Assembly: GCA_963974645.1 (NCBI GenBank)
Contig: CAXBEA010000005.1
Location: 6,340-70,339, forward strand
Reading direction: 5' to 3'
Source: Motiliproteus sp963974645
GTDB lineage: Bacteria > Pseudomonadota > Gammaproteobacteria > Pseudomonadales > Balneatricaceae
Length of the DNA: 64,000 bases
Positions 8,641 to 17,179 of this stretch are shown here, piece by piece (the stretch's first letter is position 1; each line of letters begins with the position of its first letter). The notes beneath the pieces are model-generated. The model did no database searches. It worked only from the letters and a program-made list of their open reading frames with translations, and had not been told where the DNA came from. The position numbers were made by a program, and so were the translations under genes.

Positions 8641-10185
8641 TCACGCCAACAGCAACGAATGCCCGGTCATCTCGGAAGGAATAGGCAGTTGCATCAGCGC
8701 CAGCAATGTCGGCGCCAGATCAGCCAGACAGCCGTCTTCCAGACTAATCGCCTGAGGACCGGAATAGATCAGCCCCACCGGCAGTAGCGTATGGGCAGTA
8801 TGGGCTTGTCCGGTCTGGGGATCACTCATCAACTCCACATTACCGTGGTCGGCGGAGATCAGCGCCTGCCCACCGACAGCCTGCAACGCATCCAGCACCC
8901 GTCCCAGGCACTGATCAACCGCCTCAACCGCCTTCACCGCGGCAGCAAAATCACCGGTATGGCCAACCATGTCGGGATTGGCGAAGTTACACACAACCAG
9001 GTCAAAACGCTGCGATTGAAACGCTTCGATCAATCTGTCGGTCACCTCAGGTGCGCTCATCTCGGGTTGCAGGTCGTAGGTGGCGACATCGGGCGATGGC
9101 ACCAGAATACGCTCTTCACCGGGATAGGGCTGCTCACGCCCGCCATTGAAGAAAAAGGTAACGTGGGCATATTTTTCAGTCTCGGCGATTCGTAGCTGGG
9201 TTTTATCCAGGCTCGCTATATATTCACCCAGACCATTGCTGATCGAGCGCGGCGGAAAGGCACAGGCCGCATCGATGCTTGAGGCATACTCGGTGAGCAT
9301 CACATAATCGGCCAATTGAGGAACGACACTCCGCTCAAAACCGCTGAAATCACTATCGACAAAGGCGCGGGTAATCTCGCGTGAGCGATCGGGGCGGAAG
9401 TTGGCGCAAATCACGGCATCGCCATCGCCGATGATCCCCCTGGGCTGATCGTCAGCATCCACGATCACCGTCGCCTGCACAAACTCATCGTTCTCATCTC
9501 TGGCGTAGGCATCTGCCAGCGCCTGAACCGCTGAGGTCTGTCTATAGACCCCTTGCCCCAACGTCATTGCATCATAGGCCAGCCGAACCCGCTCCCAGCG
9601 GCTGTCCCGGTCCATGGCAAAATAGCGGCCGGTAATCGAGGCGATCGCTCCTACACCCAGCTCCGCCAGCGTAGCTTCCAGCGCCTCAATCGACGCCAGT
9701 GCGCTACGCGGGGGCATATCACGGCCATCGAGGAATGCATGCACACAGAGTTTGCGCGCCCCCCGTTGCACCGCCATCGTACAGAGCGCCTGGATATGCA
9801 GCTCGTGGCTGTGCACCCCGCCGGGAGACAGCAACCCAAGCAGGTGTACCGCCCGCCCCTTGGCAATGGCCGCATCCATCGCTTTGATCAACACCGGATT
9901 AGCAAACAGCGAACCCTCTTCAACCGCCTTGGTGATTCGGGTGAAGTTTTGGTACACCGTCCGCCCGGCACCTATATTCATGTGCCCCACTTCAGAATTA
10001 CCCATCTGCCCTTCCGGCAAACCAACTGCCAACCCGGAGGTTGCCACCAGCGAGCGGGGATTATTGGCCCAGAGCCGATCCCAGACCGGCGTTTTGGCGG
10101 TGTAAATGGCATTATCCTGGGTGCTATCACTGACACCCCATCCATCGAGGATGATCAGTGCGGTAGGGGATTTGAGCTGAGACAT
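8641..10185 (-). CDS. gpmI: 2,3-bisphosphoglycerate-independent phosphoglycerate mutase
   Basis: Cytosolic glycolytic and gluconeogenic enzyme interconverting 3- and 2-phosphoglycerate, 514 residues, the normal length for the two-domain, manganese-dependent iPGM. The N-terminal ALIILDGWGVSD carries the first metal-binding Asp. QMGNSEVGHMNIGAGR contains the catalytic Ser. HAFLDGRDMPPRS, FRPDRSREITRAF, CNFANPDMVGHTG and ISADHGNVELM supply substrate and metal ligands. It is the first gene of the gpmI-envC-ctpA-yibQ set and diverges from the rhodanese-grxC-secB group with two small genes between, an arrangement shared with Pseudomonas. Confidence 0.96.
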   Translation of the reverse strand: MSQLKSPTALIILDGWGVSDSTQDNAIYTAKTPVWDRLWANNPRSLVATSGLAVGLPEGQMGNSEVGHMNIGAGRTVYQNFTRITKAVEEGSLFANPVLIKAMDAAIAKGRAVHLLGLLSPGGVHSHELHIQALCTMAVQRGARKLCVHAFLDGRDMPPRSALASIEALEATLAELGVGAIASITGRYFAMDRDSRWERVRLAYDAMTLGQGVYRQTSAVQALADAYARDENDEFVQATVIVDADDQPRGIIGDGDAVICANFRPDRSREITRAFVDSDFSGFERSVVPQLADYVMLTEYASSIDAACAFPPRSISNGLGEYIASLDKTQLRIAETEKYAHVTFFFNGGREQPYPGEERILVPSPDVATYDLQPEMSAPEVTDRLIEAFQSQRFDLVVCNFANPDMVGHTGDFAAAVKAVEAVDQCLGRVLDALQAVGGQALISADHGNVELMSDPQTGQAHTAHTLLPVGLIYSGPQAISLEDGCLADLAPTLLALMQLPIPSEMTGHSLLLA

Positions 10186-10329
10186 GGGGCGTGAAGCTCC
10201 TGATCGTTTAAAAAGTAGCCGAGAATTTTACTCTGACAACCGCGCAATCGCCACCCGCACCGCCCATCTGGACTAGCGGCGCTTCTTCGCGCCCTGAACC
10301 CGCATTCCCAAGAGCCAAGAGCCCGGATA

Positions 10330-11403
10330 CTAAAAATCAGCACTCAGAGCCTGGCAGGCTCGATAACCCGGACTATCACGCAGGCCGAGCAGATGACTGG
10401 CTTCGAAATAGCCCAGCATGCACCGGTTATCATTCTGGGATAAGCGCCTGGCGCAGGGGTAATCCGCTCCGCAGCGCTTAAATCGATCGATCTGCGGATT
10501 GCCACTAATCGGCAACTGGGCCAGATAGCTGGCAGCCCTCGACTGGGTCACGGCCGCCTGCTGCTGGGGTAGGTATTGAACCAGCCGCGCCAGATGTTCC
10601 GCATCGACATAGGTCCGATACATGATTGGATCCACCAGCGCCAGCACCTGATAGTAGAGCAGCGCCTGCTGGTGGTCCTGGTGGCGCTCCTGCAACGCCC
10701 CCAGCAGATAGAAGCAGACACTCACCCCTTCACTCACGCAGCGCTCGAGCTTAGCAACAGCCTCTTTAAGGGTGCGCGTTTGTCTCGCCCAGTCCACAAA
10801 GTGAACCGTGTAAAGCCGGCCAATCGCATCAGGATGCCCCTGCCGCGCAGCATCCAACAACAACTGGTCCGGAGATCGCCCTGATACCGCGGCACTCGCC
10901 AACTGCGACTGCAGATACAGCGCTTGCCCCTGGTTGCGCGCTACAGCGCGTTGCAGCTGATCCAAAACCTCAGGGGTCAGATCTAAGCAGCGCCGCCAGC
11001 AGTAATGCATCGCATCCAACTGCCCCTTTTCGGCCGCCTGCTGGATCAGTGCGGTGCTTTTTTCCCGATCCTTAGCGACCCCGTAGCCGCCCTGCTGATA
11101 GAGCCACCCCAGTAGAAACAGCCCATCGGCGCTCTGTGACCGTTGTAGATGCTGTTCCGGATCAGACACCTGGCCCTGCTTCAGTTCCGCGACCAGAGCC
11201 CCCAGCGCCTCAGCGGGACGCATCTCAGTACTTATATCTGTACTTATATCTGTACTTATATCTGTAGTGACCTCAGTAGCAACATCAGCACGGGCAGCAA
11301 CAAGGGGATTCGCACTGACCCAGGACGCCAACAGCAATCCAGACAGAAGCGCACCGGACCCCGCCCGTGATAGCAACGTCAGCCCCCCTAGCAAAAGAGA
11401 CAC
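10330..11403 (-). CDS. Sel1-like repeat periplasmic protein
   Basis: 357 residues with a hydrophobic N-terminal signal segment (about 10-32). A Ser/Thr-rich linker formed by an ISTD repeat (about 46-60) comes next. The rest is helical hairpins of Sel1/TPR character: ADGLFLLGWLYQQGGYGVAKDREKS and QAAEKGQLDAMHYC are close to the Sel1 consensus. Several Cys pairs in the C-terminal third (CARRL, RCMLGYF) suggest disulfides in the periplasm. Sel1 proteins act as protein-binding scaffolds; no partner can be named. It is followed 3 bp later by an 86-residue gene. Confidence 0.7.
   Translation of the reverse strand: MSLLLGGLTLLSRAGSGALLSGLLLASWVSANPLVAARADVATEVTTDISTDISTDISTEMRPAEALGALVAELKQGQVSDPEQHLQRSQSADGLFLLGWLYQQGGYGVAKDREKSTALIQQAAEKGQLDAMHYCWRRCLDLTPEVLDQLQRAVARNQGQALYLQSQLASAAVSGRSPDQLLLDAARQGHPDAIGRLYTVHFVDWARQTRTLKEAVAKLERCVSEGVSVCFYLLGALQERHQDHQQALLYYQVLALVDPIMYRTYVDAEHLARLVQYLPQQQAAVTQSRAASYLAQLPISGNPQIDRFKRCGADYPCARRLSQNDNRCMLGYFEASHLLGLRDSPGYRACQALSADF
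11228..11263. repeat. Three exact 12-bp tandem repeats inside the Sel1-like gene
   Basis: GTACTTATATCT occurs three times in direct succession. Because 12 is a multiple of three, the repeat stays in frame and encodes the repeated ISTD of the linker after the signal peptide. The copies are identical, so the expansion is recent and copy number may vary between strains. Confidence 0.9.
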
Positions 11404-11406
11404 CGG

Positions 11407-11667
11407 CTAAACGACCTGCTCATCCCACTGAATTTCACCGATCTCGACTCTAACCCAATCAAAACCCACTTTTCTGGCCACAGAAACCGCACCGTCAAGA
11501 CTCTTAAACTCACGTTCCTGCAACCCTCGCTGCAGGGTCAGCAACTCCTCACGCGCGTCTTTAGTCCGAAATTTAAGGGTCCAACCCTTGGCCATCGACA
11601 CGGGCACCGCACGGCAAAGATCAAAATATCCGGCATTAAAAAGCAGCTTCAACTCGCGCTCTTGCAT
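11407..11667 (-). CDS. Small conserved-looking protein of unknown function
   Basis: 86 residues, not recognised. The sequence alternates charged and hydrophobic residues (WTLKFRTKDAREELLTLQRG, VSVARKVGFDWVRVEIGEIQW), suggesting a compact alpha/beta protein with no signal peptide or membrane segment. Despite lying upstream it is translated before the Sel1-like gene and ends only 3 bp from it, so the two probably form an operon. The AT-rich stretch upstream (11668-11830) could hold its promoter. Coding potential is supported by the operon arrangement and a codon use like its neighbours. Confidence 0.6.
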   Translation of the reverse strand: MQERELKLLFNAGYFDLCRAVPVSMAKGWTLKFRTKDAREELLTLQRGLQEREFKSLDGAVSVARKVGFDWVRVEIGEIQWDEQVV

Positions 11668-11962
11668 ATCTGATTCTTATATTGAAGAGTTCATTTTAAG
11701 ATTATAAACAGAGTAAAACATAAAATGAATTATCACAAATCAATTTTGATTATTAATTCAGATCTTATAATTATCTTAAATATACATTCGAACTATCTAT
11801 ACGTAATAAAGAGAGATCAATACTCGTCTATGGCAGTGCGATTACACCCGCGGATATCACCCTCACGCATGGTCTCGCGAACGCCTTACGGGTATACTTG
11901 CGCTTCTTTTTTGCGCCCCGATCGCGGGCCATTACCGTTCAACGACTTTTGGAAAGCTAGCA
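11668..11962. other. AT-rich divergent intergenic region
   Basis: About 295 bp between divergent genes. The first 160 bp are markedly AT-rich with many runs of A and T, unlike the surroundings. Near the right end is TATACT (about 11893-11898), a possible -10 for the rhodanese-grxC-secB genes. No gene or conserved RNA was recognised; an open frame running through it into the rhodanese gene is judged non-coding. Confidence 0.5.
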
Positions 11963-12379
11963 ATGGATCAATTGATCGAATTCGCCACCAACCACTGGGA
12001 ACTCTTCGCGGCACTGCTTGCGACCCTGGCACTATTATTGTTTACAGAATCTCGAAAAGGCGGCAGCTCACTCTCTACCCACGCGGCAGTGCAAATGATC
12101 AACAAAGAGAACGCGGCCGTGGTGGATATCCGCCTGAAGAAAGAGTTCAAAACCGGTCACATTACCAATTCCATCAATATCCCCTACCCGGATATGGACC
12201 GCCGCATCGGCGAGTTGGAAAAGTACCGCAACCGCCCCATCATTATTGTCTGCAACCTGGGACAAACTGCCTCAGGTGCGGTCAAAAAACTACACGATGC
12301 CAAGTTTGCTAACGTAGCCAGACTGTCAGGTGGAATCACCGAATGGAAGGGACAAAACCTTCCTCTGCATAAAGACTAA
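11963..12379 (+). CDS. Membrane-anchored rhodanese-like sulfurtransferase (YibN type)
   Basis: 138 residues: one N-terminal membrane helix (about 14-30) and a single rhodanese domain (about 40-135). The active-site loop is CNLGQTAS with the catalytic Cys; VVDIRLKKEFKTGHITNSINIP is the typical earlier rhodanese motif. It resembles E. coli YibN, which also lies next to grxC and secB. Rhodanese domains transfer sulfur from thiosulfate or persulfides; the in vivo donor is unknown. It is 3 bp from grxC and they are almost certainly co-transcribed. Confidence 0.9.
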   Translation: MDQLIEFATNHWELFAALLATLALLLFTESRKGGSSLSTHAAVQMINKENAAVVDIRLKKEFKTGHITNSINIPYPDMDRRIGELEKYRNRPIIIVCNLGQTASGAVKKLHDAKFANVARLSGGITEWKGQNLPLHKD

Positions 12380-12382
12380 ATC

Positions 12383-12640
12383 ATGGCCAAAATCGTCATC
12401 TACAGCACCGCATACTGCCCTTACTGCATTCGCGCCAAAGCGCTTCTCGATCAAAAAGAAGTGATTTACGAAGAGGTTCGGGTTGATCAGCAACCGATAC
12501 TGAGACGGGAGATGATGGAGCGCAGCGGCGGCCGCCAAAGCGTGCCTCAGATCTTTATCGACAATAAACACATCGGCGGCTGCGACGAGCTGCTCGCGCT
12601 GGATCGGCAAGCAGCTCTCGACCCCCTGCTCAGTAATTAG
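12383..12640 (+). CDS. grxC: Glutaredoxin 3
   Basis: 85-residue glutathione-dependent thiol oxidoreductase. The CPYC active site is at residues 11-14, and the glutathione-binding SVPQIFID (TVP-type loop) and HIGGCDEL follow, giving a complete thioredoxin fold of normal length. It lies between the rhodanese gene and secB, the usual order in gammaproteobacteria. Confidence 0.96.
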   Translation: MAKIVIYSTAYCPYCIRAKALLDQKEVIYEEVRVDQQPILRREMMERSGGRQSVPQIFIDNKHIGGCDELLALDRQAALDPLLSN

Positions 12641-12725
12641 AACAGCACCCAGAGCGGCTGGATGGACTCTTTGTTGACCCGCCTCTTTCACCCCCATAAA
12701 CCTTCTCTAAAAACAAGGAACCCAG

Positions 12726-13235
12726 ATGTCTGAAGATAACAGCAACACTCAAGATAACGGCCAGGCACAGCAGACAACCCCTCAGCCACAATTTGCCGTC
12801 CAGCGTATTTACCTAAAGGATGCGTCACTCGAAGCGCCCGGCGCACCTGAAGCCTTTACCAAGCAGTGGAAGCCCGAGGTCAACCTGGAGCTGAATACAC
12901 GCACCCGCTCTGTCAACGAGAACCTCTACGAAGTGGTCCTAACGGTCACCGTCACCGCCAAGAACGAAGGCGAGAACGCGTTTTTAATCGAAGTCCAACA
13001 GGCAGGATTGTTTGCCATCAGCGGTCTGGAGCAACCCCAGATGCAGCATACCCTAGGCGCATTCTGTCCCAGCATCCTTTTTCCTTATGCCCGCGAAGCG
13101 ATCGACAGCCTGGCCAATAAAGGCAGCTTCCCCTCGCTGATGCTGGCTCCGGTTAATTTTGAAGCATTATTTGCCGAGCAGATGCAGAAGCAAGCACAGG
13201 CTGCAGCACAACCCAAGGCCGCTGAAACCCACTAA
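12726..13235 (+). CDS. secB: Protein-export chaperone SecB
   Basis: 169 residues. SecB is a cytosolic tetrameric chaperone that holds preproteins unfolded and passes them to SecA. The core begins at QFAVQRIYLKDASLEAP (about 22-38) and includes YEVVLTVTVTAKNEGENAFLIEVQQAGLF and LGAFCPSILFPYARE, all hallmark segments. The N-terminal 20 residues are N/Q-rich and the C-terminal 20 A/Q-rich, as often seen. A strong purine-rich SD (AAGGAA) precedes the start. Confidence 0.97.
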   Translation: MSEDNSNTQDNGQAQQTTPQPQFAVQRIYLKDASLEAPGAPEAFTKQWKPEVNLELNTRTRSVNENLYEVVLTVTVTAKNEGENAFLIEVQQAGLFAISGLEQPQMQHTLGAFCPSILFPYAREAIDSLANKGSFPSLMLAPVNFEALFAEQMQKQAQAAAQPKAAETH

Positions 13236-13249
13236 TTCAGCGATATACG

Positions 13250-13278
13250 ATCGCCACCCAGTCTGCAGCGGTGGCGAT
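13250..13278 (+). terminator. Hairpin between secB and trmL
   Basis: A 9-bp perfect stem (ATCGCCACC / GGTGGCGAT) with an 11-nt loop lies 15 bp after secB. It lacks a following T tract, so it may be a weak terminator or an mRNA-stabilising hairpin rather than a true rho-independent terminator. Confidence 0.4.
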
Positions 13279-13310
13279 ACCCGCCCAGACTCCGCACAGA
13301 CCCGCTTACC

Positions 13311-13775
13311 ATGCTTCATATCGCCCTCTACGAACCTCGGATGCCTCAAAACACCGGCAATCTGATCCGCCTGGCATCCAATAACGGCTGCCATCTGCAT
13401 CTGATTGAACCTCTGGGTTTTGAGATGGATGAAAAGAAACTACGTCGGGCATCGCTGGATTACCGCGATCTGGCGCGGGTCACGATTCACCCCAACTACC
13501 CCACGTTTCTCGCCGCGATGGGCGAGCGGCGGATCTTTGCCCTGACAACCAAGGGTTCCCGCCCTCATACCGAGCCCAGCTACGAGGATGAAGATGTGTT
13601 GCTGTTTGGTTCAGAAACCTCAGGGCTGCCTGATACAGTGCGCAACGCGATTCCCGAATCACAACGAATTCGGATCCCGATGCTGCCGCAGGCACGGAGC
13701 ATGAACCTAGCTAACGCGGTCGCAGTGGTCAGCTACGAAGCCTGGCGCCAGCTCGGCTTTCCTGGCGGCCAGTGA
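13311..13775 (+). CDS. trmL: tRNA (cytidine(34)-2'-O)-methyltransferase TrmL
   Basis: 154-residue SPOUT-fold enzyme that methylates the wobble ribose of tRNA-Leu isoacceptors. It starts LHIALYEPRMPQNTGNLIRLA. The trefoil-knot motifs LLFGSETSGLP (about 100-110), IRIPMLPQARSMNLANAVAVV and YEAWRQLGF are all present. The length equals that of the short, single-domain TrmL group. It is converging on ggt. Confidence 0.95.
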   Translation: MLHIALYEPRMPQNTGNLIRLASNNGCHLHLIEPLGFEMDEKKLRRASLDYRDLARVTIHPNYPTFLAAMGERRIFALTTKGSRPHTEPSYEDEDVLLFGSETSGLPDTVRNAIPESQRIRIPMLPQARSMNLANAVAVVSYEAWRQLGFPGGQ

Positions 13776-13834
13776 TTGAAAAGAGAGCACGGGGATCGTA
13801 GCCAGGAATCCGCGCCCAGTTCAAACCAAAATTA

Positions 13835-15586
13835 TCAATCGCCTTTAGCGATCCCCTCCCGGCGCGGATCGGCGCCACCCAACAACTGCCCCTGCTGCAG
13901 CAAAATCGCGTGCAACCCCGAGTTAAGATCACGCACCGAAACCTTGAAGCCCATCTCGGTCAGCGCCGGCTCAAACCGTTCTGCCACGGTGCCCTTCTCG
14001 AGATCAAAGGTGCCGAAACGGTTAACCAGATTGGGCAGATCGATCGCGGCCTGCACCGACATCCCCCACTCCAAATGGGCGATCAGTGTCTTAGCCACAT
14101 AACCGATAATTCGGGAACCACCGGGCGAACCTAACACCAGATAGGGCTTGCCATTTTTCAGCACGATCGTAGGCGACATCGAAGAGCGTGGCCGCTTGCC
14201 CGGCTCCAGGCGGTTGGCTATCGGATAGCCGTCTTTATGGGTTTCAAACGAAAAATCGGTTAGCTCGTTGTTTAGCAGAAAGCCCTGACTCATCAACCGG
14301 GAGCCAAAACCATTCTCGATTGTGGTGGTCATCGACAGCGCATTGCCGGCAGCATCGACGATCGAGATATGACTGGTCGAAGCCAGTTCGATCGATTGAT
14401 CGTCTGCCAGCGCAACCGCGTTCTCCCAAGGAGGCGAGCCCGCCTCGACCCTGTCCAGCGCCTTGCCCGCGGTGATCAACCGGGCGCGCTCGGCCAGATA
14501 CGGGCTATTGAGCAAACCACCGGGCAGCGGCACGTAGTCGGTATCCGCCATATAGCGGCCGCGGTCGGCAAACGCCAATCGCGAGGCATCGCCGATGATC
14601 TGCCAGGCGATCGCAGAATCCGCACCCAACGAGGCCAGATCGAACGGCTGGGTGATCCCCATTATCTGGCCAACCGTCAAGGCCCCGGAGCTCGGCGGCC
14701 CCATGCCGCAGATGTCGTACTGGTTATAGGGGAGGCAGGTTGGTGGACGCTCTTTCACCTGATAGGTGGCAAAATCCTGGAGCGACAATACGCCAGGATT
14801 ACCCTCGGCCGATTGCACCGCAGCTACGATAGCGGCAGCGATCTTGCCGGAATAGAACGCCTCGCCGCCCTGCTTGGCTAACACATCCAGGGTATCAGCA
14901 TAGGCGCTGTTTGTTAGCCGTGTACCGGCCGCAAGCGGCGCGCCCTCGGCATCAAAGAAATATTTTTTGGTGGCGGGATAGCGACCCAGACGCTCGGCAT
15001 CGGCTGCGATCGCACCGGCTAGCCGGGGGGAGACCTCAAACCCCTCGTTGGCAAGCGTAATCGCCGGTTGAAGCAACTGCGCCCAGGGTTGCTGACCATA
15101 GCGCTGATGCAACGTCGCCATCAGCTTGACCGTACCCGGCGTACCAACCGAGCGGCCGCCGACTACTGCATCATAAAAGCCCAGCGACTGTCCCTGAGCA
15201 TCCTGAAACAGCTCCGGACGACTATTCAGCGGTGCCGTTTCCCGGCCATCATAGCTGGTCAAACGCCCCTCTTTGGCATCGTAATAAACCACAAAGGCAC
15301 CACCACCCAATCCCGATGACTGCGGCTCGACCAGACCCAGCATCGCCTGTACGGCAACCATCGCATCGATGGCCGAACCGCCCTGACGCAACACCTGATA
15401 ACCCGCCTCGACGGCCAACGGATGGGCGGCAGCCACCATAAACTTGGCGGCACGCGCCTCGACCTTGGCCTGAAGACCGCTAGCAACTTCCGGAGTGATC
15501 GCATCGGTCAGCTGCGCGGCAGCCAATACCTGCAGCGAGAGGCTCAGACCAACACCCAGACACAGTGTTTTTAGCTTAGAATTCAT
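13835..15586 (-). CDS. ggt: Gamma-glutamyltransferase
   Basis: Periplasmic Ntn-hydrolase that cleaves the gamma-glutamyl bond of glutathione and related compounds, about 583 residues. The start at ATG 15584-15586 is preferred because AGGT lies 8 bp upstream; a TTG two codons earlier is possible. A signal peptide ends about residue 24. The precursor self-cleaves before a Thr; TSHISIVDAAGNALSMTTT contains the expected nucleophile, giving large and small subunits. DYVPLPGGLLN, SMSPTIVLKNGKP and LGSPGGSRII are other family motifs. It is monocistronic, convergent with trmL and upstream of the ntr genes in the same direction. Confidence 0.94.
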   Translation of the reverse strand: MNSKLKTLCLGVGLSLSLQVLAAAQLTDAITPEVASGLQAKVEARAAKFMVAAAHPLAVEAGYQVLRQGGSAIDAMVAVQAMLGLVEPQSSGLGGGAFVVYYDAKEGRLTSYDGRETAPLNSRPELFQDAQGQSLGFYDAVVGGRSVGTPGTVKLMATLHQRYGQQPWAQLLQPAITLANEGFEVSPRLAGAIAADAERLGRYPATKKYFFDAEGAPLAAGTRLTNSAYADTLDVLAKQGGEAFYSGKIAAAIVAAVQSAEGNPGVLSLQDFATYQVKERPPTCLPYNQYDICGMGPPSSGALTVGQIMGITQPFDLASLGADSAIAWQIIGDASRLAFADRGRYMADTDYVPLPGGLLNSPYLAERARLITAGKALDRVEAGSPPWENAVALADDQSIELASTSHISIVDAAGNALSMTTTIENGFGSRLMSQGFLLNNELTDFSFETHKDGYPIANRLEPGKRPRSSMSPTIVLKNGKPYLVLGSPGGSRIIGYVAKTLIAHLEWGMSVQAAIDLPNLVNRFGTFDLEKGTVAERFEPALTEMGFKVSVRDLNSGLHAILLQQGQLLGGADPRREGIAKGD

Positions 15587-15748
15587 CAACAATGACCTCT
15601 GTTATTTTTCTAAAGGCCGAGACGAATCCAGTCACCCAGAGGGCGCACCCTGTTTCAGCACAGCGTTAATATAGCCGAACAGCTCCTGAATGTTGACGAA
15701 AGTCACTCACCCAAACTGGGTTAGCCGAGCAAGAATACAGCAGGCCAA

Positions 15749-17179
15749 TCACCCTCCCTCATCGACGCTAGTCTCAGAAGATTCAACACCTAACTCTTTA
15801 ATCTTACGCGTCAACGTATTACGCCCCCAACCCAGCAGCAATGAAGCATCTCGACGGCGGCCAGCGGTGTGCGCCAAAGCAACCTCGATCATGATTCTCT
15901 CGAAGGCAGGCACCGCCTCGCCCAACAGATCCTTATTGCCGCGGCTTAGAGACTGTTCCGCCCACACCCGCAGGCCTTGCTGCCAATCTCCGGGCAGCTG
16001 CTGGACGGTATCAGCGGTGAGCAGCTCGGGCGGCAGATCATCCACCAACACCTCACGCCCCGACGCCATCACTGTAATCCAGCGACAGGCATTCTCCAGC
16101 TGGCGCACATTGCCCGGCCACTCAACCGAACAGAGATAACGCTCCGCCTCGGCGGTGAGCGACTTAGACTCCACCGCCAACTCCTCCGCAGCCAACGCCA
16201 GGAAGTGCTGCATCAGCCGGGGTATATCCTCACGGCGATCACTGAGCTTGGGGATATGGATACGGATGACGTTAAGCCGATGGAACAGATCTTCTCTAAA
16301 GCGCCCCTGCTTAACCAACGCCTCCAGATCTTGATGGGTGGCGGTGATAATACGCACATCCACCTTGACCGGGGTATGTCCGCCGACACGGTAAAACTCG
16401 CCATCCGCCAACACCCGCAACAAGCGGGTCTGGGCTTCCGAGGGCATATCGCCGATCTCATCTAGGAACAAAGTGCCATCATTGGCCTGTTCAAAACGCC
16501 CCTTGCGCTGGTTACCCGCACCGGTAAATGCGCCCTTCTCGTGACCAAACAGCTCAGACTCGATCAAATCTCGCGGTATCGCAGCCATGTTTAGCGGAAT
16601 GAAGGGCGCCTGGCTACGCGGGCTGTGTTTATGCAGCGCATGCGCGACCAGCTCCTTACCGGTACCGGACTCGCCATTGATCAGTACCGTTATTTTGGAT
16701 TGCGACAACCGACCGATCGCCCGGAACACCTCCTGCATCGCAGGCGCCTCGCCGATAATTTCGGTATCGCTGTCGACCTCCATCGCCTTAGCGCCGGCCT
16801 GCTGCTCTTGGGAGTGTGCGACCGCACGCCTGACCAGCGCCACCGCATCATCGACATCGAACGGCTTGGGCAGATACTCGAAGGCTCCGCCTTGATAGGA
16901 GGCGACCGCGCTATCCAGGTCCGAATGCGCCGTCATGATAATCACCGGAAGATCGGGATAAGCCGTTTGAATCGTGCTCAATAACTCCAGACCATCGATG
17001 CCCGGCATCCGGATATCACTGACCAGCGCGTCGGGCTGCTCCTGCTCCAGCGCACGCAGGGCCTGATCGCCGGATTCAAATGCGCGGCTCTGAATCCCGC
17101 CCTGCTCCAACGCCTTCTCCAGCACCCAGCGAATCGAGCGATCGTCATCTACGATCCATACATTAGCAACGACACTCAT
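15749..17179 (-). CDS. glnG: Nitrogen regulation response regulator NtrC
   Basis: Sigma-54-dependent enhancer-binding protein (ntrC/glnG), about 476 residues. The start is placed at ATG 17177-17179 (protein begins MSVVANVWIVDDD), overlapping the ntrB stop by ATGA; a longer reading frame upstream is rejected for that reason. The domains are a receiver (1-120, phospho-acceptor Asp in ALVSDIRMPGIDG), an AAA+ domain (about 140-380) with Walker A GESGTGKE, the sigma-54 contact loop ELFGHEKGAFTGA and Walker B GTLFLDEIGD, then a Fis-type helix-turn-helix (RRRDASLLLGWGRNTLTRKIKEL). It activates glnA, whose promoter in this window has matching NtrC sites. Confidence 0.96.
   Translation of the reverse strand: MSVVANVWIVDDDRSIRWVLEKALEQGGIQSRAFESGDQALRALEQEQPDALVSDIRMPGIDGLELLSTIQTAYPDLPVIIMTAHSDLDSAVASYQGGAFEYLPKPFDVDDAVALVRRAVAHSQEQQAGAKAMEVDSDTEIIGEAPAMQEVFRAIGRLSQSKITVLINGESGTGKELVAHALHKHSPRSQAPFIPLNMAAIPRDLIESELFGHEKGAFTGAGNQRKGRFEQANDGTLFLDEIGDMPSEAQTRLLRVLADGEFYRVGGHTPVKVDVRIITATHQDLEALVKQGRFREDLFHRLNVIRIHIPKLSDRREDIPRLMQHFLALAAEELAVESKSLTAEAERYLCSVEWPGNVRQLENACRWITVMASGREVLVDDLPPELLTADTVQQLPGDWQQGLRVWAEQSLSRGNKDLLGEAVPAFERIMIEVALAHTAGRRRDASLLLGWGRNTLTRKIKELGVESSETSVDEGG

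Noticed and set aside
11725..12312. 195-codon plus-strand frame
   Set aside because: It starts in AT-rich non-coding DNA and overlaps the rhodanese gene in another frame. The peptide has no family features.
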